A stretch of DNA of 64,000 bases from an uncultured Parabacteroides sp. Lineage in GTDB: Bacteria > Bacteroidota > Bacteroidia > Bacteroidales > Tannerellaceae. Below the pieces are notes generated by a model. That model saw only the letters and a list, made by a program, of their open reading frames with translations. It had not been told where the DNA came from and did not search any database. The stretch lies in the NCBI GenBank assembly GCA_944325335.1, contig CALUZR010000009.1, positions 20,120 through 84,119 of the forward strand, given 5' to 3'. Shown here piece after piece: positions 56,901 to 64,000 of this stretch; position 1 is the first letter of the stretch, and every line of letters starts with the position of its first letter. A program made the position numbers and the translations under genes.

Positions 56901-58420
56901 AAAGTTGTTGCCAATTCACTAGTCAATAAGATTGGAGCATCTTTATCAGCCCACATATGACTTTCTATTTCACCTAAGCGAACACCACGAGATGCCAAAT
57001 AGAACGATACAGTTCTTACAGTAGTAGAATTATTGGAAACAGAACCTTCGCATATATTATCTTGCATAACACCTTCTGTTAAGTATAATATACCAAAATT
57101 CATGATTAGGTGATTTGCTTCACCTTTATTACTCCTAATTATACCACCGTTCAATGTAAAAGTACCAGCATTATTTACAACTAAGGCATGTTCAAAACCT
57201 TCATTATTTTGGAGTGTGCCACGTAATACAACCGAACCTCCTTCTTGAATATCCAAAAGCGGGTTACTGTTTGCTACGTTTTTACCATCTAAAGTATTAT
57301 TTATTGTAACAGATGCATTTTTCAGAATAGTCAACATTACACCTTTAAAACCAGAAGCGCGATAAAGCGAACCACCAGTGATGTTATAATAGCCTGTACC
57401 TACTCTGATATTTTCTGTAATAGCAATACCTGCTTCTGCAATCTTAACCTCCTTTATTGAACCTAACGGACCAGATGCTAAAGCTTCTCGTAATTCTTCT
57501 TCTGTAGAAATCACATCGCTACTACTACTTTCTTTGCTCAGAATTACTTGATTGTTTTCCGTTTCAAGTCTCAGAGAATAACCGGAATCAGCCAATCCAT
57601 CCACATCCATCCGTTCCACATCAGCCTCTGTAATCGTATACAAAGATGTAGTATTCATACCTTTGACAAGTACTTCACCTTCAGACATAGACGTAGGATG
57701 AATCCGCAACGAATACTTTAATGCAGAACATAGGATTATTGGATTCGAACTTCTGATATATCCTTCCAATTGGGCATCCCCATAAAAATAGATGTTTTTA
57801 CCCACAATGGAATAATCGGATTGATTGCCTACTATTCCACCACTTCTAAAGTAAAACGAACCTAACGTACTTATCATGCTGGATTGCGTTCCCCCACAAC
57901 TATTATTCACTATCATACCTCCATCCATGATAAAAGTTCCGTCATTCTCAACAGCTGCAGAATAAGTTCGGACAACTACTTTTGTATTTTTTAGCGTCGC
58001 AATATTGCATGCCGCATTTGTAATCTTGCCTCCATCAGCAAGTGTAGCAGAACCTCCTTCTTCAATTTTAAGAATTGCTGCCTTTGCTGTAAGATCCTTT
58101 CCATCTAATGTATTTTCAATTGTAACATTACCACCATTTAAAATTTTCAACAGGGATCCATCATAACCTTCTGCTCGATAAAGTGGACCACCAAAAAGAC
58201 GGACACCATTACGAGAAACCGGCATCACTGAGTCTATAGCAATACCATCGGGATTAATAGGCTTCTCTTCCCCCGCCCTCGTAGTAGGCGAATTCAACAC
58301 TTCAATGAGTTCTTCCTGCGTAGAAATGTACTTGGTTTGGGCAGACAGCCCGGATGCGGAGAACCAACACATCCAAATGAGCCATAAGGCAAAGGCTCTT
58401 TTTACATTCATGCGTATCAT
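53948..58420 (-). CDS. Giant secreted beta-helix protein with four tandem modules and T9SS-like C-terminus
   Basis: 1490 residues from the ATG at 58420 (or 58411). Signal peptide to SGLSAQ. Four modules of ~265-300 residues start near 30, 308, 568 and 868, each opening with (S/T)T-x-EEL-x-x-x-(L/I) and continuing with beta-helix rungs (NTLDGK, GGSVVL, NGGI-type). An InlB/Listeria-Bacteroides-like repeat (FKMPPSDVVLTAQF) lies near 1215. The last ~70 residues (IKAIDGQLSIQG...FSIYDMSGKLLHH...GVYIIATEHAGSFKVSLTK) resemble type A sorting domains. Probably a surface adhesin. Upstream is a ~350-nt structured leader. Confidence 0.8.
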   Translation of the reverse strand: MIRMNVKRAFALWLIWMCWFSASGLSAQTKYISTQEELIEVLNSPTTRAGEEKPINPDGIAIDSVMPVSRNGVRLFGGPLYRAEGYDGSLLKILNGGNVTIENTLDGKDLTAKAAILKIEEGGSATLADGGKITNAACNIATLKNTKVVVRTYSAAVENDGTFIMDGGMIVNNSCGGTQSSMISTLGSFYFRSGGIVGNQSDYSIVGKNIYFYGDAQLEGYIRSSNPIILCSALKYSLRIHPTSMSEGEVLVKGMNTTSLYTITEADVERMDVDGLADSGYSLRLETENNQVILSKESSSSDVISTEEELREALASGPLGSIKEVKIAEAGIAITENIRVGTGYYNITGGSLYRASGFKGVMLTILKNASVTINNTLDGKNVANSNPLLDIQEGGSVVLRGTLQNNEGFEHALVVNNAGTFTLNGGIIRSNKGEANHLIMNFGILYLTEGVMQDNICEGSVSNNSTTVRTVSFYLASRGVRLGEIESHMWADKDAPILLTSELATTLTIHTHSNNGDVIAKGANDYQLTQSDINNIRIVNGQIQGQTVKLEDNQAVLTTESEDDGDIDTEKELQDYLNCADGTEEKPTEIKLDGEIVIEKGLTIEGKFIHFVGGTLVWKGGTAGGSVITIKGGGLSFEGTTINGGNTGTGYRMVSLINIQGGATVTMGTGSILRGAGLTSDVSAVWIFDGNFIMNGGSIEYNYFYGDISMASVISIYKGHFVMNGGYIQNNVGENFRIIGIFGYTNKEAYFEYAGGTIYKNEGGYIDFNGGYWLCALPTPSNYTLVGNVSINPNNVIHLTKSLSFKITFIIRTGVTLPDKFALIQGYSYTITENDLKYIVVPEGYSLVLEDNIIYLVKGGTSSGITTQEELQAAIDNSKGTASSPEFIDLGTNKILIYSSIVINNKYVVLVDGTLVNAATADLRMFDIRSGLLRLAGTVLDGNKSQAHGYCTLIEMNGGKCQIVEDTKLTNALARGGSDAVVTVAKGELEFNLGSITGNDSEGGDIIWVSGNGKFSMNGGTISSNRNVGRYIMASIQMTNGVMGINSGTIGDNSGSLYGLYVTKAFTLKGDANIKEVIILNGDGKILVSSALKHKVTVGHMTLNLPSGTIVASGTNNYQLTQADVKQFAYRTANKYSFSLSGNNIILNNLDAANRSFNIKAEAYQYGTIKASKATAKGNEVITVTVEPKSGYHLQEGSLRYNEVNKLTEGTQANTFTFKMPPSDVVLTAQFIPEKIDILTPVIKCDPVPCPNNPEENLTPDDLYIDDIDELEDYLNGLGGDNHELTPEISYSDPEGWDGPLSAAVEEGEGNGDDYISSIEELIGYVSKDKDGNVLKTETLKIVPGGCILRVKLPDRLIVSQQLRASGTANYYILRECDEEVTKIIPEYNEVNNTLTFETDKMGTFVVMNGKDPVANENIHAEHIQIKAIDGQLSIQGLEPGERFSIYDMSGKLLHHDVSDGSATIYTPKAEGVYIIATEHAGSFKVSLTK

Positions 58421-58472
58421 GATACATGTTTTTTGTTTCCCCCAGCCCCCCAAAGAGAGATTAGCAATAAAT

Positions 58473-58564
58473 AAAAAGCGTGGGAACTGTACTTGTCGCT
58501 TATCCCACACTTCAGGCCTTCGCATTGCCCACCAAAGAAGATAAGCAACGAAGAAAGCCCACGC
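58473..58564 (-). ncRNA. Leader hairpin 2 (terminator-like, candidate attenuator)
   Basis: GCGUGGG pairs with CCCACGC, UUGCUUAUC with GAUAAGCGA inside, and an apical GGGC-AAUGCGAAG-GCCU loop; then UUUUUAUUUAUU. Shares GGCAAUGCGA and ACAGUUCCCAC with leader hairpin 1 although the outer stem differs by paired changes. 53 nt before the start. Upstream in the leader are GGCGUUU/AAACGUC and CUUCAUGCG/CGCAUGAAG hairpins. Confidence 0.72.
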
Positions 58565-58776
58565 CCTGTTGTATGCAGAATGCCTTCATGCGCCCAGACG
58601 ACGCATGAAGCAAACCTATACAAACCTCACGAGGACATCTACCGTTGCCTTGCCTCCTCTTTAGTTCAAAGTTGCGAAGTTTGAAGTGTAGAAGACAAGA
58701 CGTTTCAAGTAAACGCCTTCCTAAATACCGTTTAATACCCATATCCCCCTCTCCTGGGATAAGTATCAAATCTTTG

Positions 58777-58784
58777 CAAATGTA
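58777..58784 (-). promoter_or_regulatory. -7 promoter element (TACATTTG) of leader 2
   Basis: TAnnTTTG match; start site near 58770, leader about 350 nt. Bases 58785-58885 hold nothing further that I recognise. Confidence 0.55.
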
Positions 58785-58885
58785 GGAAGATATATTTAAT
58801 AACCCATAGCTTTTTTTAGAAAAAGTGAAAAACTTTTTTCTGTCTGTATCAAAAGAAATGGGTTCAACGGCTTTTCTTGGGCTAC

Positions 58886-58942
58886 AAAAAGCAAGCCCCA
58901 AGTCCGGGGACTTGGGGCTCTATTCACTAATAAAACATATTG
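58886..58942 (-). terminator. Intrinsic terminator plus conserved 20-mer after the 1189-residue gene
   Basis: CAATATGTTTTATTAGTGAA (complement of 58923-58942) then AGCCCCAAGTCC-CC-GGACTTGGGGCT and a T run. The 20-mer recurs exactly at 15012-15031. Confidence 0.9.
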
Positions 58943-58964
58943 AATCGGGCGATTCGCATCGGCC

Positions 58965-61900
58965 TTAATTCTTTAGCTTAAATACCTTGTCGCCGATACG
59001 AACAATGTAGATGCCGCGACTAACCGAGTAAGATTGCAAACCAACCTGCTCCTCATTCTTGATAATCGCACCTGACATGCTAATGATTATTACCTCTTCG
59101 CGATTCGGAGTGTAAACGTAGATACTACCATCCTTCGTGTAGGCTTTCACGCCTTCGAGGTCGTCGATACCAGTCGCATCCTCCTTCTCTACATCCGTTA
59201 CTTTCACATAGATATCGGTGTAGATGTTGTAGATGATGTACTCGCCCGGTTGCACGCCTTCCTCTATTTCTTCCCAATAGCCATAGAGGCTGCGCTTGAT
59301 TTGCACCTTCATATTTTCAGCATCATAACCCTCCAGAATCTTGTCGATATAGACGCTGACCTGGTTGCCTTCCTTCACTACGTCCTTGCTCAACGAAAGT
59401 TCGACTCCGTCGCTGGTGGCCGCAGTGTCTACATATATATTATAGTACTTCGCGGGGCGGTCGATGCTGCTGCCGCCGTGGCCATGGTCTTTGTCGTCGT
59501 CATCGTCGTTCGGGTCGATGGTAATTTCATCATCTGGGAGTTCCACATCATAATTGCCGTCTTCATCTGCATTCTGTTTTCCTTCTTCCACGTTAGTCGT
59601 AATGTCGCTTGTGCTACCGATATAGTTAATCGTGTAGTTACTTTGCTTGAAGTCGCCATTATCCTTCAGACTAAAGTCACGTAAGAATACGGTGCTGCCT
59701 TCGACTTCCAGGTAGCAATCAGAGATTGTCGGTTCTTCACCGGTTACATTACCTGTATAGGTGATGCTCGACTTACTCCAATTAATGTTTTCCGTATCAG
59801 TGATTACGGACGGGAAATTAAAATCGACCGTCATCGGCTTTTCTGTAATCTTCAGGGTAACAGTTGCTGTCCCACCAGAAATATACGTGCTTTCTTGGAA
59901 GGTTACAGTTACTTCATATTCGCCGACGTCTTTCCCTGCATTATCGTAATTGACTGTAAAGCCTTTATCTGTTCCTTCTTCTAATGTTACTTCCGTATTA
60001 TTAGCCAGAAGCACTTTCAGCGAACTGATAGAGCCAGTTGTGGGAACTTCGCCGTTATATTCACGAGAGAAAGTATTGCCTTCTCCTTCTACCAATTCCC
60101 AATCGGAGTTATCGCCAGGCTGCACATCCGGATTGTCCAATGTGCCTTTAACGGCTAATTGACAAGATGCTGTCGCATCAGCCGCAAATGTATAATTGGT
60201 ATTATCCGTACTTGTGTTTTCACCCACAGAGAACGTAACCGTATAGGCACCCGGTTTTGTCCACCAATCTTCTACTGTTGGTGTTACAGTTGCTACTAAA
60301 TTGCTTGGCGTAACCGTCTCTTGACCAATCACACCATTCACCTTCACATATTGATCCCAATTCGTATTAAAGTCGGGTTCCGTCTCTCCTGTGATTGATT
60401 TAACCTCATTGGAAGCAGCCAATGTCAATTCTTTGGGGTTTACGGTCAGATCGCCTGTTACTGTCAATTCGTTTGCATTATCAGCAAAGGATATTTGGCT
60501 ATTTGTTCTCGCCTTTATCTTGATGCTTGAATAAGTGCCTGCTTCTTTGATTTCAGGAGAGGTTTCATTGCTGGCCATTTTGGGCTCGCTTGTCTGTTCA
60601 CCTACTTTTGTGAAAGAGAACTCGCTAATGTAATAATGTACATTCTCTTTTACGGGAACGGCGGGTTGGTCTTCTATCACATCTCCGTTTTCATCCACTA
60701 ATTGAGCAGTTACCTTCAGGCTATGTTCCGTATTTCCGTTTCCTTGCGTGCGAGTATTATTATGGACTTGCCCATCATACGTATGCGTTCCCATAATCTC
60801 TACACTTGTGATGCGGAGATTTCCGGAATGAACTGTTACATTCACTTTTACCTCTTTCTCTTCGCCATTGTCACCCACTTTTACCTTTACTTTTACATCG
60901 CCTTCCGTAGAAGTCCAATACGATTCTGTATCTAACAACTTCGGTGTACCTACCAATACATTGGTCGAACCTTCTGCATCAGAGAAACTGACTTCGCCCA
61001 AACGCTTCTTTGCTTCCTCGCTCAATACCAATTCAAACGTCAAAGAAGAAATAATGTCTTCGGGAGAAACGAGAATGGCTGGTGCATCCGAATCATCTCC
61101 GACAGCCCATGTATGTCCACTGGCAACAGTGATATTCCTCTCATTTTCCACCCAAACCGTTTGGCCTTTGTAAAGAACTTTATCTGTAGAGTCATCTATT
61201 GCCCCGTCCGGTATCTCTATCGTTTTTGACGCTTCAATAGATGTATTATTATTATACCATCCCATGAAGTAACTTTCATCACAACTTACATTGTTTGGAA
61301 GTGAAATCGATTCCTCCACGCCTGGGCCAAAGTAAGTATCTTCCAATGCACTTGGATAGTTTGTATGAGAATGATCTCCATCCCCCGTATCTTCCGGATC
61401 TTCTATTTTACTGTCTGTAATCTCTACTCGATATGCAACTACGTCATCTTTATTTTCTATGCCTGGAGCATAAATCTGCATACCGACAGGAACATTGACT
61501 GTCCCTTCAAGTGTTGCATTGCCGTCTGCACCAACGACCAAAGTATTATTCAAATCATTCGGTATAGTAACTGACGGCGTTGTTCCTTCCGAATCGGCTG
61601 GAGCTACAATAACTTCTGGAGTATTTGTAACAGAAGAACCGTATCCATTACCTATTTTATCACCATTTTGAGCTTGTGCATTAACAGTTCCGCCAGTGAT
61701 AGTGATATTCGTACAAGTACCGCCATTACCGCCTCCGATACCTGCACCATTTCCATCAGTACTAATAGTTGTGCCATCTGATGTTGTGCCATCAAAATCT
61801 GTATCAGTCGTTACATTACCACCTTTAATAATGATAGTTCCTGAAGTAGATTGTTCAGATGCATTATATCCACCACCAATGCCTGCGCCGTACGAAGTTT

Positions 61901-62534
61901 GTCTCGAAACTTGAGCATAACTATAAGCCACAATTGTACCGCTTTCAATAATGATTGTACCAAAATCTGGTTCTACACTATCTCCACCAATACCTGCGCC
62001 ATAAGTGTAGCTGTTATTTGAGTTATTCCAAGAACCTGCCTTTAACGTTCCGTTTGTTCCCCCTTTAAGAATTAGCTTGGCATTAGGCTTTACATTAATA
62101 CCAGCTCGCATACCACCGCTTGATAATTCACAATCTCCGTTCCAAATTAAAGTGACTTCTGCGCCGTTTTGTATTTCCAGAGCACAACGATTGGGATAGA
62201 CCGTTCCACTACTTGCAGACAAACTATTATCCAAAGAAGCATCTACATGCAACCCTGTTGCTAATGTAATGGTTGCTTTCACATTTTCTTTCACAGTAAT
62301 TTGTGCATTATTGCTTCCTCCTTTTATTGTATAATTACCAGTAGAAGATATTTCTACAGTATTGCCTTCGGATGCAATATTGCCATGTTTCGCTTCATAG
62401 CCTGACCCGGTTTTAGTACCAAAGTTTTCTTGAGCTATATTTGTAATATCAATCTCCGTCGGAGTCTGCCCCCAAACCGCACCACTAAGCGTTGCTAAGA
62501 ACGCGATTAAAAAAGTAAAAAGTTTCCTTTTCAT
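58965..62534 (-). CDS. Giant secreted Gly-rich/MBG-type surface protein with T9SS-like C-terminus
   Basis: 1189 residues. Signal peptide to SGAVWGQ. Residues 40-310 are beta-helix rungs with three GAGIGGG motifs (near 183, 218 and 265) and carbohydrate-binding-like NGAEVTLIWNGDC. A long immunoglobulin-like region follows, with MBG-type repeats (LTVNPKELTL near 700). An acidic linker DPNDDDDDKDHGHGG precedes the final ~80 residues (VYTPNREEVIIISMSGAIIK, GIYIVRIGDKVFKLKN), a type IX sorting-like tail. Probably an adhesin or cell-surface scaffold; tandem with the previous protein but not a sequence duplicate. Confidence 0.8.
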   Translation of the reverse strand: MKRKLFTFLIAFLATLSGAVWGQTPTEIDITNIAQENFGTKTGSGYEAKHGNIASEGNTVEISSTGNYTIKGGSNNAQITVKENVKATITLATGLHVDASLDNSLSASSGTVYPNRCALEIQNGAEVTLIWNGDCELSSGGMRAGINVKPNAKLILKGGTNGTLKAGSWNNSNNSYTYGAGIGGDSVEPDFGTIIIESGTIVAYSYAQVSRQTSYGAGIGGGYNASEQSTSGTIIIKGGNVTTDTDFDGTTSDGTTISTDGNGAGIGGGNGGTCTNITITGGTVNAQAQNGDKIGNGYGSSVTNTPEVIVAPADSEGTTPSVTIPNDLNNTLVVGADGNATLEGTVNVPVGMQIYAPGIENKDDVVAYRVEITDSKIEDPEDTGDGDHSHTNYPSALEDTYFGPGVEESISLPNNVSCDESYFMGWYNNNTSIEASKTIEIPDGAIDDSTDKVLYKGQTVWVENERNITVASGHTWAVGDDSDAPAILVSPEDIISSLTFELVLSEEAKKRLGEVSFSDAEGSTNVLVGTPKLLDTESYWTSTEGDVKVKVKVGDNGEEKEVKVNVTVHSGNLRITSVEIMGTHTYDGQVHNNTRTQGNGNTEHSLKVTAQLVDENGDVIEDQPAVPVKENVHYYISEFSFTKVGEQTSEPKMASNETSPEIKEAGTYSSIKIKARTNSQISFADNANELTVTGDLTVNPKELTLAASNEVKSITGETEPDFNTNWDQYVKVNGVIGQETVTPSNLVATVTPTVEDWWTKPGAYTVTFSVGENTSTDNTNYTFAADATASCQLAVKGTLDNPDVQPGDNSDWELVEGEGNTFSREYNGEVPTTGSISSLKVLLANNTEVTLEEGTDKGFTVNYDNAGKDVGEYEVTVTFQESTYISGGTATVTLKITEKPMTVDFNFPSVITDTENINWSKSSITYTGNVTGEEPTISDCYLEVEGSTVFLRDFSLKDNGDFKQSNYTINYIGSTSDITTNVEEGKQNADEDGNYDVELPDDEITIDPNDDDDDKDHGHGGSSIDRPAKYYNIYVDTAATSDGVELSLSKDVVKEGNQVSVYIDKILEGYDAENMKVQIKRSLYGYWEEIEEGVQPGEYIIYNIYTDIYVKVTDVEKEDATGIDDLEGVKAYTKDGSIYVYTPNREEVIIISMSGAIIKNEEQVGLQSYSVSRGIYIVRIGDKVFKLKN

Positions 62535-62626
62535 AATACAATAATTTATTTGTGAATGGATTAATAATTAATTAACTATCTTCGTCAGTAGCATTTATTC
62601 CACACACCATGATTATGAAAAGACAT

Positions 62627-62711
62627 AAAAAAGTGCGGGCGAGTTGTTTATTATCAAGTTGGGGGCATCGGCAAACGCCCATCTTACCAATAATGAAACA
62701 ACAGCCCGCAC
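62627..62711 (-). ncRNA. Leader hairpin 3 (terminator-like, candidate attenuator)
   Basis: GUGCGGGC pairs with GCCCGCAC; UGUUGUUU with AAACAAC inside; apical GGGC-GUUUGCCGAU-GCCC; then six U. 93 nt before the start. The 5' part of the leader has a nested AAGCAUUU/AAAUGCUU and AUUAUUCU/AGAAUAAU hairpin. Same architecture as leaders 1 and 2 with little sequence identity. Confidence 0.68.
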
Positions 62712-62889
62712 TCTATGCTATTAAATACACTTTCCCCTAAAGAAAATTTATAGCACGAGCGCAAGCATTTCTTGTTTATTATTCTGGTAAGATAAATTTT
62801 GCCGATTTTCCAACTTAGAATAATATCGTAAATGCTTTAACTCAGTATGTCAATCCCAAAGATTCCGCCGAATCTTCTGAGGGATGCCG

Positions 62890-62897
62890 CAAATATA
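62890..62897 (-). promoter_or_regulatory. -7 promoter element (TATATTTG) of leader 3
   Basis: TAnnTTTG match; start near 62883, leader about 350 nt. Confidence 0.55.
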
Positions 62898-62973
62898 GGA
62901 AGGATATTTGGAATAACCATGAAATAAGAAAAGAAAAATGAAAAAATATTTTCAAAGGGAATGGAGAATGGGT

Positions 62974-63057
62974 TTAGTCTATGGGATACAAATCATTTTT
63001 CACCAAGTCATAAAAGGCTTTGACTAATTCTTGCAAGCGGGAATTTTGCCTATTCAC
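62974..63057 (-). CDS. Possible 27-residue ORF coupled to the small gene upstream
   Basis: GTG start overlaps the TGA of the 48-residue gene (GTGA). Reads VNRQNSRLQELVKAFYDLVK then NDLYPID, an amphipathic-helix-like sequence. It may be a real coupled micro-protein or the former C-terminus of the upstream gene after a frameshift. Support is only the overlap and composition. Confidence 0.3.
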   Translation of the reverse strand: MNRQNSRLQELVKAFYDLVKNDLYPID

Positions 63058-63200
63058 AAGGGAGTAGCAAACTGGATTCCACGTTCTTTAGCTAATTGTT
63101 TCACATCTCCGCCTTTTTGAATACAATCCCGTATTGCCCGCTTATCTTCCAATACCCTTTGGAAAATAGACTTTGTCTTTTGTTTTATCTTCTTCTCCAT
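63054..63200 (-). CDS. Small Bacteroidales hypothetical protein
   Basis: 48 residues from the ATG at 63200; the longer frame to 63275 crosses the promoter at 63224-63231. MEKKIKQKTKSIFQRVLEDK, then an RAIRDCIQKGGDVKQLAKERG helix, ending IQFATPL. This length and ending recur in small uncharacterised Bacteroidales proteins. Basic and helical; no known function. Confidence 0.65.
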   Translation of the reverse strand: MEKKIKQKTKSIFQRVLEDKRAIRDCIQKGGDVKQLAKERGIQFATPL

Positions 63201-63223
63201 CTTGTGTTTGCTTATAGTTTGGA

Positions 63224-63231
63224 CAAATATA
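63224..63231 (-). promoter_or_regulatory. -7 promoter element (TATATTTG) of the 48-residue gene
   Basis: TAnnTTTG match 24 bp before the ATG at 63200. Confidence 0.55.
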
Positions 63232-63300
63232 AGAATGATAATCGGAATAACCATAAAAAAGCAAAGAAATTTCAAATGGATAGGGAAAATAGCCGGAAAA

Positions 63301-63397
63301 CATAGTTATCCCTTCCAAAAACGACGGCGTGAATCCGGACAATTATAACTATGAATGGAAACGATTATAGTTATGAAATGACAGATTGATAGGCATA
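63301..63397. repeat. Phased palindrome array H2, same family as H1
   Basis: CATAGTTATC (63301), TATAACTATG (63344, inverted), TATAGTTATG (63366) and GATAGGCATA (63388): steps 43, 22 and 22 bp. Lies in the gap between the 48-residue gene and clpB and abuts the clpB terminator. Confidence 0.8.
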
Positions 63398-63436
63398 AAA
63401 AAGCCGGGTTCGCCTCTCGGTGAAGTTCGCCCGGCC
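63397..63436 (-). terminator. Intrinsic terminator of clpB
   Basis: Read leftward: GCCGGGCGAAC...GAACCCGGC followed by six T, 25 bp past the stop. Confidence 0.88.
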
Positions 63437-63460
63437 ATAGATATGAAGAAGTATATTTCG

Positions 63461-64000
63461 TCAATTACGGAATACCAGTCCTTCGCCGAAGCAATCGACG
63501 ATGATAGGACGTTCGCGGTTCACTTTGCCACCCAATATCTCTTTCGACAACTCATTGAGGACATAGTGCTGGATGACTCGTTTGACGGGACGAGCACCGA
63601 ATTGCGGGTCGTAGCCTTCGTGGCTGATGAAGTCCAACGCTTCGTCTGTGAATTCCAGTTTCATACCGTTGTTCTCGACCATCTTCTTGACCTGGTTGAG
63701 TTGCAAGCGGACAATCTGCTTGATTTCATCTTCGGTCAACGGCGTAAACATGATGATTTCGTCGATACGATTCAGGAACTCAGGGCGAATGGTCTTCTTC
63801 AGGAGCTCCAAGACTTGCGCCTTCGTATTGCTGACCACCTCTTGCCGGTTGGCATCGGTCATCTTTTCGAAGTTTTCCCGGATAAGCGAGGAGCCCATGT
63901 TGCTGGTCATGATGATGATGGTGTTCTTGAAGTTCACCGTCCGGCCCTTGTTGTCGGTCAAACGCCCGTCGTCCAATACCTGAAGCAAGATGTTGAATAC
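63461..64000 (-). CDS. clpB: ClpB disaggregase, C-terminal part (gene runs off the right edge)
   Basis: About 180 residues from the C-terminal end of the second AAA+ module: LQVLDDGRLTDNKGRTVNFKNT (Walker B/sensor region), IIMTSNMGSS (sensor 1), RPEFLNRIDEIIMFTPL (arginine-finger region), and YDPQFGARPVKRVIQ (sensor 2, GAR). It ends with a short tail FGEGLVFRN. ATP-driven protein disaggregation with DnaK. ClpC is less likely because of the NRIDEIIMF...GARPVKRVIQ form and tail length. Confidence 0.9.
   Translation of the reverse strand, partial: VFNILLQVLDDGRLTDNKGRTVNFKNTIIIMTSNMGSSLIRENFEKMTDANRQEVVSNTKAQVLELLKKTIRPEFLNRIDEIIMFTPLTEDEIKQIVRLQLNQVKKMVENNGMKLEFTDEALDFISHEGYDPQFGARPVKRVIQHYVLNELSKEILGGKVNRERPIIVDCFGEGLVFRN

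Noticed and set aside
53948..58420. Diversity-generating retroelement target or integrase-linked variable gene
   Set aside because: No reverse transcriptase, template repeat or recombinase gene is in the window; the modules look like ordinary diverged duplications.

Overview
The window is about 64 kb of chromosome from a Gram-negative member of the Bacteroidales. The closest guess is a Tannerella/Parabacteroides-like organism of near-50% GC, but the species cannot be fixed from the sequence. The evidence is the gene families (DUF5106, DUF4837, DUF1460, PepSY-like lipoproteins, a SusC-type outer-membrane receptor, a HU-HIG DNA-binding protein, DUF3791/DUF3990), the many Bacteroidetes-type -7 promoter elements TAnnTTTG, and surface proteins with C-terminal tails resembling type IX secretion sorting domains. 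Both ends cut a gene: dnaG at the left and clpB at the right. No tRNA, rRNA, CRISPR array, insertion sequence or prophage was seen.

Layout. 1-8.4 kb: dnaG start, a thioredoxin-fold lipid-free exported protein, an Fe-S flavoprotein-like reductase, a RelE/YafQ-type toxin-antitoxin pair, a TonB-dependent receptor, a small lipoprotein, and a sialidase plus acyl-CoA ligase operon. 8.7-18.7 kb: PgpH-like HD phosphohydrolase divergent from gltX-waaA, a small exported protein with a long structured leader, an MNT nucleotidyltransferase, a left-handed beta-helix acyltransferase, and divergent RsmI-like and RsmF-like methyltransferases. 18.7-29.4 kb: PepSY-like and DUF4837 lipoproteins, ppk1 coupled to a membrane-anchored HTH protein, a YfcE-type phosphodiesterase, a membrane protein, and dipeptidyl peptidase IV coupled to lipA. 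29.9-33.2 kb: PLP C-S lyase, SlyD-like isomerase, aroC, folK. 33.2-39.1 kb: a leftward surface-glycan cluster (two glycosyltransferases, wecB, a deacetylase-fold protein, a FemAB/GNAT-like acyltransferase). 39.1-53.6 kb: recA-bcp, a second Fe-S flavoprotein-like reductase, prmA, a ytxH/holin-like envelope operon, gapA, uvrB plus DUF1460, a Crp/Fnr regulator, a serine-type sulfatase, kdsA, miaA, an ADP-ribosyltransferase-like toxin-antitoxin triad, an orphan antitoxin-like gene, and a HU-HIG gene. 53.9-62.5 kb: two very large secreted beta-helix proteins, each with a ~350-nt leader and a matching terminator. 62.9-64 kb: tiny ORFs and clpB.

The most unusual content is between the genes. Nine intergenic intervals hold short tandem arrays of palindromes with a fixed period. 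Core sequences differ from array to array, but palindrome centres always fall about 20-23 bp apart, close to two turns of B-DNA. Two families occur twice (15.6/29.6 kb and 40.8/63.3 kb). Several arrays are bounded by inverted repeats, and stems change by paired substitution. They sit between transcription units and almost never enter genes. I regard these phased palindrome arrays as the best candidate for an undescribed system. Second are three leaders of similar size carrying a large terminator-like hairpin 50-95 nt before the start codon of exported proteins. Third is a separate set of ACACAGAG-type hairpins that marks three convergent gene junctions.

Many genes here are translationally coupled (ATGA, TAATG or TGATG overlaps), so operon calls are fairly firm. 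The repeat arrays are open in several reading frames and would mislead start-site prediction for ppk1, the dipeptidyl peptidase and the C-S lyase; starts given here were corrected for that.
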